Shown: positions 1 through 12,230, counted from the first letter of the stretch. The stretch is 33,371 nucleotides of DNA from Sphaeroforma sirkka (GCA_001586965.3 LUCW03000669.1:47501-80871), one strand, 5' to 3'. Notes: generated by a model from the sequence alone, not told the origin. Translations and numbers: made by a program.

Positions 1-3000
1 GTTATGAAGTATTCCATCTTGTACCAGAACTGGGTGAATCTAGCCACAAGTAGGCGTTTTACAAGTCAATCCATACCTAACAGACTTTTCTGGCATTATA
101 GCATGCTACTTTAATGATTTATGGGGGGTTAAATGTGTACGTATAGCGAGCCTGGACTTGTATTTTGGGTACCTCATTTCCTCACTGGTATAACAGGTAC
201 TAGATAGAATATGAGGTACACGAAATACACGTCCAGACTCGCTATACGTACACATATAACCCCTCATAGATCACCAATAAAGCCAATTTGTTTTGTTCAC
301 CACTCCTATCACAGACTCAAAATAAGTTTGTTTTTTAAAAAACAATTCAAAGAAAAAAAGTAAATATTGTATGTATTTTAAAAAAACAATTGAGCAGGGC
401 CAGGCATAGCAGGCTATTTAAATAATGAGTTATGATTAGCCTATTGTTGGAAGTCTAATAGAAACCGTAATTAACACCCTGGCAAATAAAGTTGTGTTAT
501 TAACAAAACAAACACAATTCGTTGTTAAAAAAAAACGTCAAATTTGTTCAAAAAATATATTATGTTGTTAAAAAGTACAGATGTAATTATGTATGTACAG
601 TTGTACACTTGTCAGTTGTCACTGATGCAGGTATAAACAGTATTCCTTAATTAAAAATAAATACTGATTCTCACTGTATGCATGGAGTACAATTGTTTTT
701 AGCAATAATTTTAAATTTTTAAATGGACTGTTTTAAAATTAAAATTAGATTTTTAAAAATTATGTATTTATTTACTGTAAATACAGTCAGTATGTAATTA
801 TAGCAGACTGTACTCTGTAGTTAATTTAAAAAAAGTAAACAGTTTTAGCTTCTCGACAAAAATCATGTCTCAGGAGTCAGATCACTCAAGAGTCAGATCA
901 CTCAAGAGTCAAGACTCGTGCAGTATGCCTCAGTCTCACATGGGCCTGACGGCTGATGCGTGATGAGTCTGGCTGAATGACTGGAGCCAAAAAAATATTT
1001 TTAAAAATAGGCTGGAGCCTAGATTAATGGTCACTGGTCAGTGGAGGACTGGAGAGTGGAGGCCGGAGGCGGAGGGCCACGTTTGTTACAAAAAGAAACA
1101 GAAACAGAAATATTTTTTTAAATGTAATTTTTTTTAAATATGAAATTTATTGGATCGAAGAAATCTTGATCTTTGGACTCTTGGGTCTTGGCCTCTTGGG
1201 TCTTGGGGTAAATAGACTACATACTAGTAAAAAAAGGTCCGGATTATCCCCCACCAAAAAATAGCAAAAACAAGAAAAGAACAACAAAAACATATGTGGT
1301 ATTTTAAAAAAAACCGACCCCTCCCCCCCCCCAAAAATACAGAAGTTTATAACACGATAACCAGGTCACCAAGAGACGGGCCGGACTCCAGAGCCTCAGA
1401 CTCGTAAGACTCCCCCAGACTGTCTAAACAAATAGTCTACGACTCTACATATATATTCTATAAATATATTTTCGATAGTTAAAAACTTTTAAAGATATAA
1501 TTTTAAAAGATAGTTTTGATTGATTCCGATATCAACGCGCTGAAAACATTTTTACAGATTTTTGTTAAAAATATCTTCTCTACCCCTCCAAAAAGCGGTA
1601 GTAAAGCATTTCAATTCAGTCTGATTCTCAGATTGTTCTGTATTTCCGTTTTCTTAAAATAAACTATTTATGAACACCCATGTCTTTTTTTTAAATTAAT
1701 TTCTGTATGTTTTTGATATCTATGTACATATTTGGGATTTCAAAATATATAATACAAATGAGTATGTTATTTAAAATAGTAATAAAACACACGATGAATT
1801 TTTAAATACAGATTTAGCCCTCTGGATTCTGGAATTGTCTCAGAACTGTTTTTCGTCTCTGGGGCCAGGCCGCCAGGGGGTTCTAAAAGTCTGAGTGGGA
1901 GACTGCTGCCTGTTGAGCGTTGGCTTCTTGTTGGAATAATCTAGAGTTTTCATCAACGACATTTCTCCCCAGCAGACAGCAGTGGACCAGACTCATCATG
2001 TGGAACTTCGGAAGACACAATTTTTTGGTTTGTTTTACAAAAATATGTTTCAATTATTTATTTAATTTACGTATATTTTTTTTCTATAAAGAGACATAGG
2101 AAGTGTAGTATATTTAAAAATAGAACAATACCGGTTCACAAAACGAATTTGTCCAAAAGTTGATCCTGGCTTCTACTGCAGTCTGCGAGTCTTGCGACTC
2201 ATCACTAAAATACAATACTAGGTCTATGCGCTCTGCAGTTTGCAGTTTGCACTTCTGCAGTTGGCACACTGCGACGGCACTCTATTGCACTCTGCGAGAA
2301 TGCAACGCCTGGCTCTTGCCTTCTGCGGTTTTAACCCCTGGGGGAAAATGGGCTTCAGCCTTCAGGCCTTCTGGCTTCTGCTCTCTCTGACTCTCTCTAG
2401 TAGAGAACCAGTACATAGTCCAGCACCCTCTGGCCTTGGCTCTGGGCCTGGATTTTGTAGTAGTAAAAAAAAACAAAACAAAGAAAACAACGGCAGAATT
2501 GATATTTACATAGGTAATTTTACTATATACTCTACAATTCTACATACCTCATGTATTATTATTTACATACATAGTCGATAGTCGATATTCGATAGACGAT
2601 AGTACAGTATACAAAATAGTAAATACAAACTATTTTTTATATTTTATAATGCAGCATAAAATAGTTTGCATTTTTGCGGTCTTTTCCCTCTACAACAAGC
2701 CCATTGGTCAAAAATTTGCTCTCTCATCAATTGGGCGCGATTACTTCGCGCATTTTTTTATTGTTTTGAAAAAATAAAATTCATATTTATATTCGGTTGT
2801 TGGGTACGACTGATAAACTATAAGCCTAAAACCCGGGCCTCCTGAATCCACTCTTGGGACTTGGGCCCTTTAATAAAATTTAGGCCCCTTGTGAGGGGCG
2901 CCTCACAGGCTTTGTTCGAAAGGTTTATTTAGAAATCAAATTCGACTCCACCTCTCAGAGTCACTCTCAGACCTCCACACAAGTCACAGTTTGATAGTAA

Positions 3001-3705
3001 AGAGTTGAATATCAGCTCTAAAAATAAAAGCGAATCAAAACGATTTGTGTAGGAGTTTCAGCCAGTCAAAGCACAATAAATATATTCCGATACAACCGAA
3101 CCAAATAAAATTTCGGACCCTTCCCTAAATTTCGGGTGCAGGGCATGTCACGGGCCCAGGCAACGCATGTATCATCCACAACCATTGAGATAAATCATCA
3201 ACACAAGCCACTCCGAGTCTGATCAGAGAAAGAGATTCAGTTGATTTAGATCCGGGATGGTAGACTGCCATATGGAACTCGGTACTAAAGACCAAATACT
3301 ACGGAGCGAATTGTAATAATGAAACAGAGATGTTGTGGATAGCATAGTACCATTCAGCTATATCTACGCTCAGGTATAGTTGGTGCTTGTCTGAGGTCAA
3401 ATGTTATTATAGGAGTGGTTAAGGGTGGTGTTTGGAATGCATGCAGGGTAGTAGAGGCGGGTCAATCGGTTGTGTTGCTTTGACACATCTTGGGCACCAG
3501 TTCGATCCTCTCTGGTTGGTTGCCATTCCGATCCACTCTTATTGGTTGTCTGAAGATAATCGATGAGAGTACGTGTCTGCTTTGTTTAGTTGCCCACACC
3601 CAGTAATACGTCGCTTCCTTCCCTTTGTTACAGAGAATCGAGTTATCTTCGATCTTCGACCTTTGGAGTCTTTGAATCAAGCAAAGTGTGATTTTCCCGC
3701 TCACA
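1..3705. other. AT-rich non-genic flank
   Basis: I see no supportable gene here. The sequence is rich in A and T homopolymer runs, unlike the TA-dinucleotide repeats of the rest of the window. It has scattered short duplications: GAGTCAGATCACTCAA twice in tandem near 876-908, CTCTTGGGTCTTGG twice near 1178-1207, and GATAGTCGATATTCGATA-type repeats near 2574-2600. Around 2160-2480 a CTGC/CTTCTG-rich patch leaves short open frames on both strands with no domain and no recognisable composition. Around 2884-2911 two small adjacent hairpins (GCCCCT-TGTG-AGGGGC, then GCCT-CAC-AGGC) can be drawn. The promoter of the downstream cyclin gene must lie at the right end, but no clear TATA box is visible. 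Confidence 0.6.
121..267. repeat. 147-bp fold-back element with 57-bp inverted arms
   Basis: Positions 121-177 and 211-267 are inverted repeats of 57 bp. They match at 51 of 57 positions by my hand alignment and are separated by a 33-nt loop. The ends read ATGGGGGGTTA and (complement) ATGAGGGGTTA. There is no coding capacity and no obvious target-site duplication, so this is either a small non-autonomous fold-back/MITE-like element or a hairpin-forming sequence. Confidence 0.8.
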
Positions 3706-3708
3706 GTA

Positions 3709-5499
3709 ATGTCTAGTTGCCTGAAGAGCTCCTCAACTACACATCAGCATAATGTAGTATATAACAGGCCACAACAGCCTGGACTAGGTGGTTCGCTTGC
3801 GCGCGCACACGTGTATGCGTCATCACTTAATCAGCCTAAGGTACACGTGCGAGGCTTGAAACCGTCCATCTTGCGTAAACCACCAGCTTTACGTGAGTAC
3901 GACAATCTCCGCACATGCCATATCAATGCGTTGGGAAATAAGACTTACAGCTATGGCAATAATAGTGGGAGTAGTAGCTTAAATACCAGCCGACGTTCGA
4001 GTTCCGCAAGTACTGTGAGTGTGGGGGGGGGAGGTGGCACGAGTGTACAGGCGTGTACACGACAGCTATCTAAGAATAGCCCAACTGCACACACACACAC
4101 GCCACAGTCGATGGGCACACTGAGTGCTTCATCGTCCCGGAATGCGTCCCGGAATGGGACACCCTCAAGCTCTACTACACGTGTGAACTTCCTCAACAAG
4201 ACTCCCAGTCAGAAGGCGGCAGACGCTCAGAGGAGAATATCACAGCATGTTGTAGAGGGTGCTTGCGACTCTTTTGCAAGCGACATATCAGGCTCGGCTG
4301 CGTCAACAAACACACCAGCATACGCCACTACGCATAGATCTACGTCTACATACGCACTCACACGAGGCCATGTGCACGCTGTGTGTGTTCCTGCGGCGGT
4401 GACTGAGGAGGCTTCAGCACGCGATGCCCCTGCTGTAACTCCAGCCTGTACACGAAAGGGAGAGTGCGAGAGGAAGTTCGGTACACCATGTGGGCCCTCG
4501 GTACCCTCATCTCAGTCGACTGTCATTGTGCGCAAAGCGAGCACAGACGAATCGGCTGTGTACCCCACGCCGCACAACTCGACTTCTCCGAAGATAGTTA
4601 AGTCCACCGAACTCGTCTCTGAGCACACGCACTCGTATGCGTGTGTGCGGAAGAATGAGCACGTGCACGCACATGGACCTGAGACCTGCGGAGATACGGT
4701 TAAGGGGCAGGCAAGCGTGTCTCCTACGCTACACGACCGAGTGCGTGAGAGAGGGGGGTTTGGATATCACATTGGGGGGGTGTACGCACCCAAACTGCGG
4801 CCCAATCTGACTAAGCTGGCCATGTCATACAGTGGTCGTGCAGACACGTGTGTGAACGAGATATCCGACGACTGCGAGGATGGCACATGTGACATGTCGT
4901 TCGGGAGAGTCACGGAGAAGGCCATCTCCGCCGTTGTGGAGATAGTGCTGAGGGATTGGGACGGGCAAAACCAGTACACACGCACAAGCCTGAGTGTGTT
5001 TCTGCGCAGCCTGTGCGTTCGGATGAATCTGGATGTTCAGTGTCTGGTGAGCACTCTCGTGTACCTGCACAGATTGAAGATGAAGTATCCGGCGAGTAGG
5101 AGTGCTTCGTGCGCGCAACGGATCTTGTTTATGAGCTTGCTGGCCGCTACCAAGTTCAATCACGATCGACCCTACGACAACAAGGCGTGGGCGATGGTAT
5201 CGAACTTCACCTTACATCAGGTGAATGCCATGGAGTTACAGTTCCTGGATAGTCTAGACTACGTACTCAGTATAAGAGGCAAGGACGTCGATGGCATGTT
5301 GCAGGGCTTACGGTGCCAGGAGCTGGTTCTAAAAATAGATGCGCGGCTCGACCAATCAGAACTCGACACGGAGCTAGAGCACATCACCAGTCGGTTGTGT
5401 GCGGCGGCTGTGCTGCCGGACCTCAGCGGTGCGACGAAGGAGTGGCTGAGAAGTTCGGTACTAACCGTACAAAACGTCATCGAAGGTGTCGCTCAGTGA
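3709..5499 (+). CDS. Pcl/Pho80-type cyclin with long disordered N-terminus
   Basis: The product is a 596-residue cyclin-box protein, expected to bind and direct a cyclin-dependent kinase of the Pho85/CDK5 type. The cyclin box spans about residues 405-525. It begins at IVLRDWDGQNQYTRTSLSVF, continues through SLCVRMNLDVQCLVSTLVYL, and ends at ERQLL-like VNAMELQFLDSLDY. The stretch AQRILFMSLLAATKFNHDRP, followed by YDNKAWAMV, matches the Pcl1/Pcl2 pattern HRIFL.cLi.AAK..nD...NK.WA. Residues 1-400 are low complexity (Ser, Thr, Asn, His-Thr), probably disordered and phosphorylatable. The start is the first ATG of the frame; the frame also runs 7 codons upstream without an ATG. TTTTCCCGCTCACAG just before it looks like a 3' splice site, so a 5'-UTR intron ending at 3706 is possible. 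The gene is convergent with the RasGEF gene. The family is clear, but the exact cyclin subclass is inferred from a few conserved positions. Confidence 0.85.
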   Translation: MSSCLKSSSTTHQHNVVYNRPQQPGLGGSLARAHVYASSLNQPKVHVRGLKPSILRKPPALREYDNLRTCHINALGNKTYSYGNNSGSSSLNTSRRSSSASTVSVGGGGGTSVQACTRQLSKNSPTAHTHTPQSMGTLSASSSRNASRNGTPSSSTTRVNFLNKTPSQKAADAQRRISQHVVEGACDSFASDISGSAASTNTPAYATTHRSTSTYALTRGHVHAVCVPAAVTEEASARDAPAVTPACTRKGECERKFGTPCGPSVPSSQSTVIVRKASTDESAVYPTPHNSTSPKIVKSTELVSEHTHSYACVRKNEHVHAHGPETCGDTVKGQASVSPTLHDRVRERGGFGYHIGGVYAPKLRPNLTKLAMSYSGRADTCVNEISDDCEDGTCDMSFGRVTEKAISAVVEIVLRDWDGQNQYTRTSLSVFLRSLCVRMNLDVQCLVSTLVYLHRLKMKYPASRSASCAQRILFMSLLAATKFNHDRPYDNKAWAMVSNFTLHQVNAMELQFLDSLDYVLSIRGKDVDGMLQGLRCQELVLKIDARLDQSELDTELEHITSRLCAAAVLPDLSGATKEWLRSSVLTVQNVIEGVAQ

Positions 5500-6866
5500 G
5501 GGATGCAACCCTGAGTACAACGGGATCAGGCGCAGGTCAACACGTGCATCTTCGTTTAGCGTGTCTTCAACAGCAACCACCATCCGTGTAACGAACGGGT
5601 CGAAGACTTGGGTCGCAATGGGTGCAATATAGTACAATGGGGATCACAGCGTACCCACAGATGCGCTGTAAGCAACCCAATGGCCACACTACACACGGGA
5701 ACATCCCGTCATGGGATCCATTTTCCTACCCCCTCCCCTGTGTGGCCGGGCCAGGGTATGGAGAGAAACAACGGGGCATGGTACAAGACGGCCGGCCGGC
5801 TATGTACACGATAGCGACAAGAGGTCTGCCACGGTTGGTCGCGTCTAGCTGCTGGCAGAGGAATCTGACTATTAACGCCCAGGAGTTAAAGTGTGAAGGT
5901 GTGAGTACCCACATCCACCCTTCCTGTTGTCTTCTGTTTCTATGTAGTAGGACAGGCGTGGGTCAGAACTCGAGTGCCTTTAAAAGTGGGACATCACTGG
6001 CTATATCCCAGTGACGGGAGTGGAAATGACCGCACGCTTTCGCTTACATATGGGCGAAGAATCAACGCAGCCAAACCCTATAAACCCTAAAAACCACTAT
6101 ACTGGTAGCTTTGTCATAGAATCCAGACGGGATTGTGAGTATAAGGATGCTACAGTATACGCTCCGCTGTTATGCGAGCAAGCACCAATCTGCCGGTGAG
6201 TCATAGTGGTTGGCGTAGGTACATAACAGAGTTGTGGTTGATGTAGGTACATAACAGAGCTGCAGGGGGAATGCCTGGACTCCTCACCCGACGAGAGCGA
6301 GGTTATAAATAAGACAATTAGACAGTAGATGCTAGCAAGCCTAGCTCAAAGAAGTATTAGAATGTATATAATATTATTGTATGGTATGGAGTGCGTGTAT
6401 TGATACGCACGGGTCTGGTAGAAGACTACGTTAAACATGTGGCTATAGGCACCGTCATGAAGTGTTAAAGATTGTAAAAAATTAGTTTTGTTGGGAGTGA
6501 TTTCGTATCAGAATTTAAAAAAAAAGTGGTGCCAAACGAAGTGACCGTACTTTATTAACACACCCTTTGATCTCATTCCAGATTGGCGGCTGCGTGTTTA
6601 TGGATATTTAACAGGAAAGTTTTGACAGGAATTTCATTATTTAAAGATTTTCTATCATTTCAACATGTATAGCAACTGTATAGGAATAGGAAAGTGCGCA
6701 CATACATATGTGAAGAAGGTAAGTGTATAGTCAAAATAATTTGGTTTGTAAATATACTTATCAAAATACTTGAAAATAAACATACACACTATAAATACAT
6801 ATAACCGCACACACCCACACTACACCCACACCTACACACACAAACACACAACCCCCCACACATGCA
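5500..6866. other. 3' flank of the cyclin gene
   Basis: Non-repetitive sequence follows the cyclin stop. Several open frames of up to 130 codons exist between 5.6 and 6.2 kb, but they overlap each other in different frames and show no domain, so I do not call them genes. A direct duplication of TAGGTACATAACAGAG lies near 6218 and 6245. A 7-bp stem (TCACTGG/CCAGTGA) lies near 5993-6013. A CCCTAAA-like cluster lies at 6076-6096. From about 6780 the sequence grades into CA-rich simple repeat. Confidence 0.55.
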
Positions 6867-7076
<210 letters not shown>

Positions 7077-8824
7077 AACATGTACATATTAATATACATA
7101 ATGCTATTATAATATATTACAGTGAATACATAACATGCATGAGCATGTTATTGATGTGTGTTGATGATATGCAATGTGTGCAAGCAATATAATAAAATAT
7201 TATGCATATATATATATGCATATTGCCATAATATATAGCCATTGTATTATTACAATATGTCATGCACGTAACATATATTACGTCATGTCAATTGGCCAAC
7301 ATACATATTATATCATTATTGTATGGCATTATATGTGTTGTACATGCTATGTAACAACATTATATAACCCATACATATAATAACAATAATAATAATATAT
7401 ATATGTAACCATATTATGCATATTATTACAACATATTATGTATTGCTAACCTATTACATGCTGTAACCCATATTATGTGTATTGATAACATGTAATAATA
7501 ATATATGTCACGATGCAATGTTATACATGACATGATATTGCATGCATGTATATATATAATAATAACTGATTATGATGGATAATAATATTGGTTATTATGC
7601 CATATAATGATTAGCCAAAGTGCAATGATGATGATGTTGATGATATTGTTATTATTATTAATACATGGTGTGCATCTATTATTATAGCCAATAATGGCAG
7701 TATTATATTGGTTATAATAATATTGCACATTATCAACATACCATAATATTAACCATAATGGCCAATGTAATAATAATATTATTAATAATATTATATGTGC
7801 CATATATAATAATATATGTAACACATGTATGTATATATATTATGCTGGCTAAATATAAATGATTACATATGTATATTAATATGTGCCAGCCAACCAATAT
7901 GTATATTATTAATAAGCAATAATATTATACATAATAACAATATATATATATATATATTATGTATGCCACATCATATGCATATGCGCATAACATGCCATAT
8001 ATATATAGCAATATGTTGTGTGATAATGGTGCTATGATTATTGTATGTATGTATTGCATATAATATTATTATTATAATAATATTATATAATAACATTATT
8101 ATCATTACCAATATCACATCATATAAACCAATATGCAAACATCATCACACACATCAAATCACACATACATATGCATGTACATAATATGTATTTACGCACA
8201 TATCATACGCATATACATATACATATTAGTTACATGCCAATGAGCATTATTATTATAATATATGTAATACATATATTAATGTATATAATAATACATATGC
8301 ATGCTAGTAATAATGTATATGGTTGTTATTTTTTTTATTTTGTATTGTGTATATTGCCATATTGTATAATACATGCATATTGGTTGTAATATACATGTAT
8401 ATGTATGTAATACATACATATCAATGTAACAACAATCATCAATAATATCAATCAACAACATATATACGTGCGCATATGTGCAATAATGTGTTGTATTATT
8501 ATTGGTGCATATTATTATTATTATTATATTACATAATATTATGTATAATACATAATAACTAACAATACAACACCAATACAACAACACTGCATACACACAA
8601 TGCATGTCACGCATGATACAACACAGCATGTATTGCCAGTATTAATATTATATGTATGCATAATATATAATATACATATCGTTATACATGCATGTATCAT
8701 ATTATATAATATGTATATTATATATGTATACATATACATACATACATATGCAATCAACACATAAATATATATACATATATGTATGCATATATATATTATT
8801 ATGTTTATATTATATATTTATGTA
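7077..8824. repeat. AT-rich block built from ATA/TTA and CATG/GCAT words
   Basis: About 1.75 kb composed almost wholly of short, largely self-complementary words: AATATT, TAATAATA, TGCATATGCA, CATGCATG, GCGCATA. No single period dominates and no gene is visible; the open frames are shadows of the composition. The block is flanked by (TA)n on both sides and closely resembles the block at 29.9-31.0 kb in vocabulary. Confidence 0.85.
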
Positions 8825-8849
8825 ATATATATATATATATATCATATAT

Positions 8850-8936
<87 letters not shown>

Positions 8937-8945
8937 AATATATGT
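8825..8945. repeat. (TA)n tract
   Basis: TA dinucleotide repeat with a few ATC, TTTA and GT interruptions, closing the AT-rich block on its right side. Confidence 0.95.
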
Positions 8946-8999
8946 GTGTATAATGTATAAAATGGAGATGCATTTTTTTTTTGAGCGATATTTATATCC

Positions 9000-9640
9000 A
9001 TGCATACAGACACCTTCGTGCACGATTAGACATCATCAGGATGAAAAACCTGAACACGGATAGGTACTATGAAAGCCGCACGGTACTGAATGATTGCATT
9101 TTAATCACTCTTAAACAAACATGAGATTAGTTTTTAAAAGTGTTGATTCTGGCGCATCCAAATTGACATTGGCACAACCTTTGCTGAACTGGAGCCATCC
9201 GATTTGTGCTCAATACCGAATTGGGTTTAGGTACAGATGTTCGTATGCACGCAGTTGCCATGGTTACTTCTGCAGGGCATATTATGCGACAGGCTGTGGT
9301 TGAAATATATCGCAGCAGTATCCATAGCAACCGCGACATCTTCTTCTATCCCGTTGTCCGCTTATGAGCCTGGCTGGCTGTTATTCAGCGATAGCGTTAA
9401 ACATGGACATTCTCTGATCGCGCTCCAAATCCTGCCATAGTTAACACTCGTATTGTTGAGCTGTCATTAGTTAACACTCGTCTTGTCGAGTGGTATAGTA
9501 GTATGTGATACCATACAAAGGTAGCCACATTGGAGTGTGTGGTGGTGGTGGTGGTCATTGACAGTGAGTATGTGGTGGCGGTGATGTTCGATACAGGAAG
9601 TTGAATATAATTAATACACACAGTAGCTGCAGCCTACTTA
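9000..9640. other. Island of complex sequence, possible decayed coding remnant
   Basis: A balanced-composition island between repeat blocks. In one plus-strand frame, 9221-9366 reads through a protein-like segment (VRMHAVAMVTSAGHIMRQAV and onward) before TGA. The neighbouring segments stay open only in other frames, as expected for a degenerate or spliced fragment. A TTAACACTCGT-type direct repeat (9440 and 9471) and a GTGGTGGTGG run (9538-9553) follow. I could not connect it to a gene model. It could be a pseudogene fragment or part of the 3' UTR of the RasGEF gene read on the other strand. Confidence 0.3.
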
Positions 9641-9654
9641 CCAGCTCAGATACA

Positions 9655-9768
9655 GAATATATGTACTTGGTTAGCAACTTCTAACACAATACATATATGT
9701 ATATATGGTTAATATCTTCTAATCACAATACATATATATATATATATATATGGTTGGTATCTTCTAAT

Positions 9769-9820
<52 letters not shown>

Positions 9821-9879
9821 TTGGTATCTTCTAATACAATATATATATATATATATATATATATTTAAATGTATATATA

Positions 9880-9974
<95 letters not shown>
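9655..9974. repeat. (TA)n array with GGT(T)GGTATCTTCTAATACAA spacers
   Basis: Three to four units, each made of a TA tract plus the spacer GGTTGGTATCTTCTAATACAA, end in a ~90-bp pure TA run. The TA lengths differ between units, indicating ongoing microsatellite expansion within a larger tandem repeat. Confidence 0.9.
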
Positions 9975-9977
<3 letters not shown>

Positions 9978-10273
9978 ATACATATCTCCTACTACAATGC
10001 GATGTAATATTTTCTCAACCTAGTCGCTGTGAAGGTCTCGCAATTAGTGCACAGGGTGCCATCGTCGCGAGTGGGCTTTACAATAATTTAATCAGAACAC
10101 TCTCTCCACTACTCACAGATAACCTCATAACCTCACAACCACCACTTCCACGCTACACAACCCGTCTATGACCCGCACTTTACTTAAAACTCTCCCGCTC
10201 GAGAACGGGCCAAGAAACGCCCCAACTCTCGTAAAGAGGACAGGACACCGCGTATGAGTTTTAGGGCCGACTT

Positions 10274-10559
10274 CTACGCCTCACCCTTGGTGATGAATGT
10301 CCCGTGGACATCAGACAACACGCTCTCCAGGCTTCCGCGCCGAGTCTTCACTTCTCTTGTAGCCCTGGTGTCCTTCCCAGCACCCTCTTGTCCTGCGCCA
10401 CTGTCCCGTTTCATAGTTGGGGTGGGCCCAAATGCACCCTCTTTACTCTTCGGGCGTCGGTGGCGCATGGTGATGGTCTTCTTGGTGAAGGTGCCCAGCT
10501 TCTCTCCGCCTCTGGTGAGTGTGTTCAAGAACCCTCCGTGGGTTGGTTTGCCACTACTG
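10274..10559 (-). CDS. RasGEF exon 21, terminal coding exon
   Basis: The acceptor lies in CTCACAGCAGTAG, a triple NAG site. The first AG gives the start used here, and either alternative stays in frame. The exon encodes 94 residues to a TAG stop, containing KPTHGGFLNTLTRGG, TKKTITMRHRRPKSKE and RRGSLESVLSDVHGTF. The basic, Ser-rich composition suggests membrane or 14-3-3 type interactions, but that is conjecture. Confidence 0.85.
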
Positions 10560-10814
10560 CTGTGAGAGGTGTGAGAGGATGAGAAAGATGGTTGGTTAGA
10601 TAGATAGATAGCTCGAGGGAGAGTGCAGCATGTCTGCAGGGGTGAATTAGTGTGGCATACGGCAACGGTCTTAGGGGTTGAGAATGTACCATGAACTAGG
10701 GCAAAACTAGGGTTCAAGGTATGCTGCAGATATGTACTACATAGGATACAGACAAGCACAGCATACTTGTAAACTATATATCTCACGTGTGAGACAGAGG
10801 TGATGGTGACGAAG

Positions 10815-11050
10815 ACACACTCGCAGAAGTCTCTTGCATGTGGTTGGTCTGCATTTGTACTATAGCACTCACATATATCTCTTGCATATTATTAGTCTGC
10901 ATTTATATAATGGCACGCTCACATAGTTCTCTTGCATTTGATTGGTCTGATCACACACTCACATAATCCTCTTGCATATGATTGGTCCACATTTGTACAA
11001 TCATCCACTCACATAATTCTCTTGCATATGATTGGTCTACATCAGTCACA
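10815..11050. repeat. ~55-70 bp tandem repeat beside the exon 20 donor
   Basis: Four to five diverged copies of CACATAATTCTCTTGCATAT followed by GATTGGTCTACATTTGTAC. On the transcribed strand each copy contains TTATGTGAGTG, a donor-like sequence. The array fills the intron between exons 20 and 21. Confidence 0.85.
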
Positions 11051-11058
11051 GAACATAC

Positions 11059-11180
11059 TCCGCTCTATCCCGTGTCGGCTGCGCTACCACGTCGGTTCGG
11101 TCTGTGACATTAACGGTTTCGTGACTTTGTTCGTCACTGACTTTTTCTTTCGATGAGAATATAAACGGCTTTCGAAGACG
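11059..11180 (-). CDS. RasGEF exon 20, tail
   Basis: Acceptor CGTTATCAG|CGT in phase 0; donor GCGGA|GTATGT in phase 2. It reads RLRKPFIFSSKEKVSDEQSH, then ETVNVTDRTDVVAQPTRDRA: charged and probably disordered. Phase matches exon 21. Confidence 0.8.
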
Positions 11181-11379
11181 CTGATAACGGAATACGGATA
11201 GGGTTTAGAGGTTAAGGGTTTTAAAACTTCGGACATGAGAGGAGATGAGGTAAAGGATAAGTTGTTATTGCACAACGAGGCACATGTGTGTGTGTATATA
11301 GAACAAGCATATGCACTGTATACTTATACGTGCTCATGTAAATGTACGTATATGGACATATACTCATGCACCCGCGTAG

Positions 11380-11475
11380 GAACACACTCACTCACAAACA
11401 CATCCACATACGCACACACAAACACACATATACATACACATACACAAACACATACACACACACACACACACAGGA
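11380..11475. repeat. (CA)n-rich tract
   Basis: ACACAC/ATACAC simple repeat in the intron between exons 19 and 20. Confidence 0.9.
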
Positions 11476-11589
11476 ATTGCGACACCAGAATTGTAGTTGT
11501 TATTTGTTGCACTTCTAAATGTGTGATCAAGGAATGAATTAGGGATATAATGTTTAGGTACAAACGGGCGGCGATGTAGGACGACTAGA

Positions 11590-12230
11590 CACTACTAATA
11601 CAGAGTGTATATTAACCATAGAGTGTATATAAACCATGAGTGTATATAAACCATAGAGCGTATAAATGGCAGTCATAGCCACACACAGCGCTATAGGTGA
11701 TGAAAAATGGGCACTACCACTATAGTGTACCTAAACCATAGTGTATATAAATCATAGAATGTATATAAGCCATGGAGTGTATATAAACCATAGTGTATAT
11801 AAACCATAGAATGTATAAATGGCAGCCATAGCCACGCACAGCACTATAGGTGATGACTATTGAACACTACTACCATAGAGTGTATATAAACCATAGAGTG
11901 TATATAAACCATAGAGTGTATATAAACCATAGTGTATAAAAATCATAGAATGTATATAAATTATAGAGTGTATATAAACTATAGTGTATGTAAACCATAG
12001 TGTATGTAAACCATAGAATGTATATAAATTATAGAGTGTATATAAACCATAGTGTATGTAAACCATGGTGTATATAAACCATAGAATGTATATAAACCAT
12101 AGTGTATATAAACCATAGTGTATATAAACCATAGAGTAAATAAACCATAGAGTGTATATAAACCATAGTGTATACAAACTATAGTGTATATAAATATCAG
12201 CCATAGCCACACACAGTACTATAGGTGATG
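11590..12230. repeat. Minisatellite of GTGTATATAAACCATAGA units
   Basis: About 30 units of 15-18 bp, embedded in a higher-order repeat. A spacer reading TGGCAGYCATAGCCACACAC, then CACTATAGGTGATGA, recurs near 11667, 11820 and 12206. The long minus-strand open frames with Tyr/Leu/Trp repeats are by-products. Confidence 0.93.

Noticed and set aside
2160..2581. Overlapping open frames on both strands in the left flank
   Set aside because: No domain, cryptic CTGC/CTTCTG simplicity, and equal openness in several frames.
5313..6199. Several plus-strand open frames overlapping and following the cyclin end
   Set aside because: Mutually overlapping in different frames, no domains, and the first is a shadow of the cyclin coding sequence.
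10254..10582. Plus-strand open frames of ~100 codons
   Set aside because: Antisense shadows of RasGEF exon 21.
11857..12212. Minus-strand Tyr/Leu/Trp repeat frames
   Set aside because: Translation of the 15-18 bp minisatellite; the frame depends on unit length.
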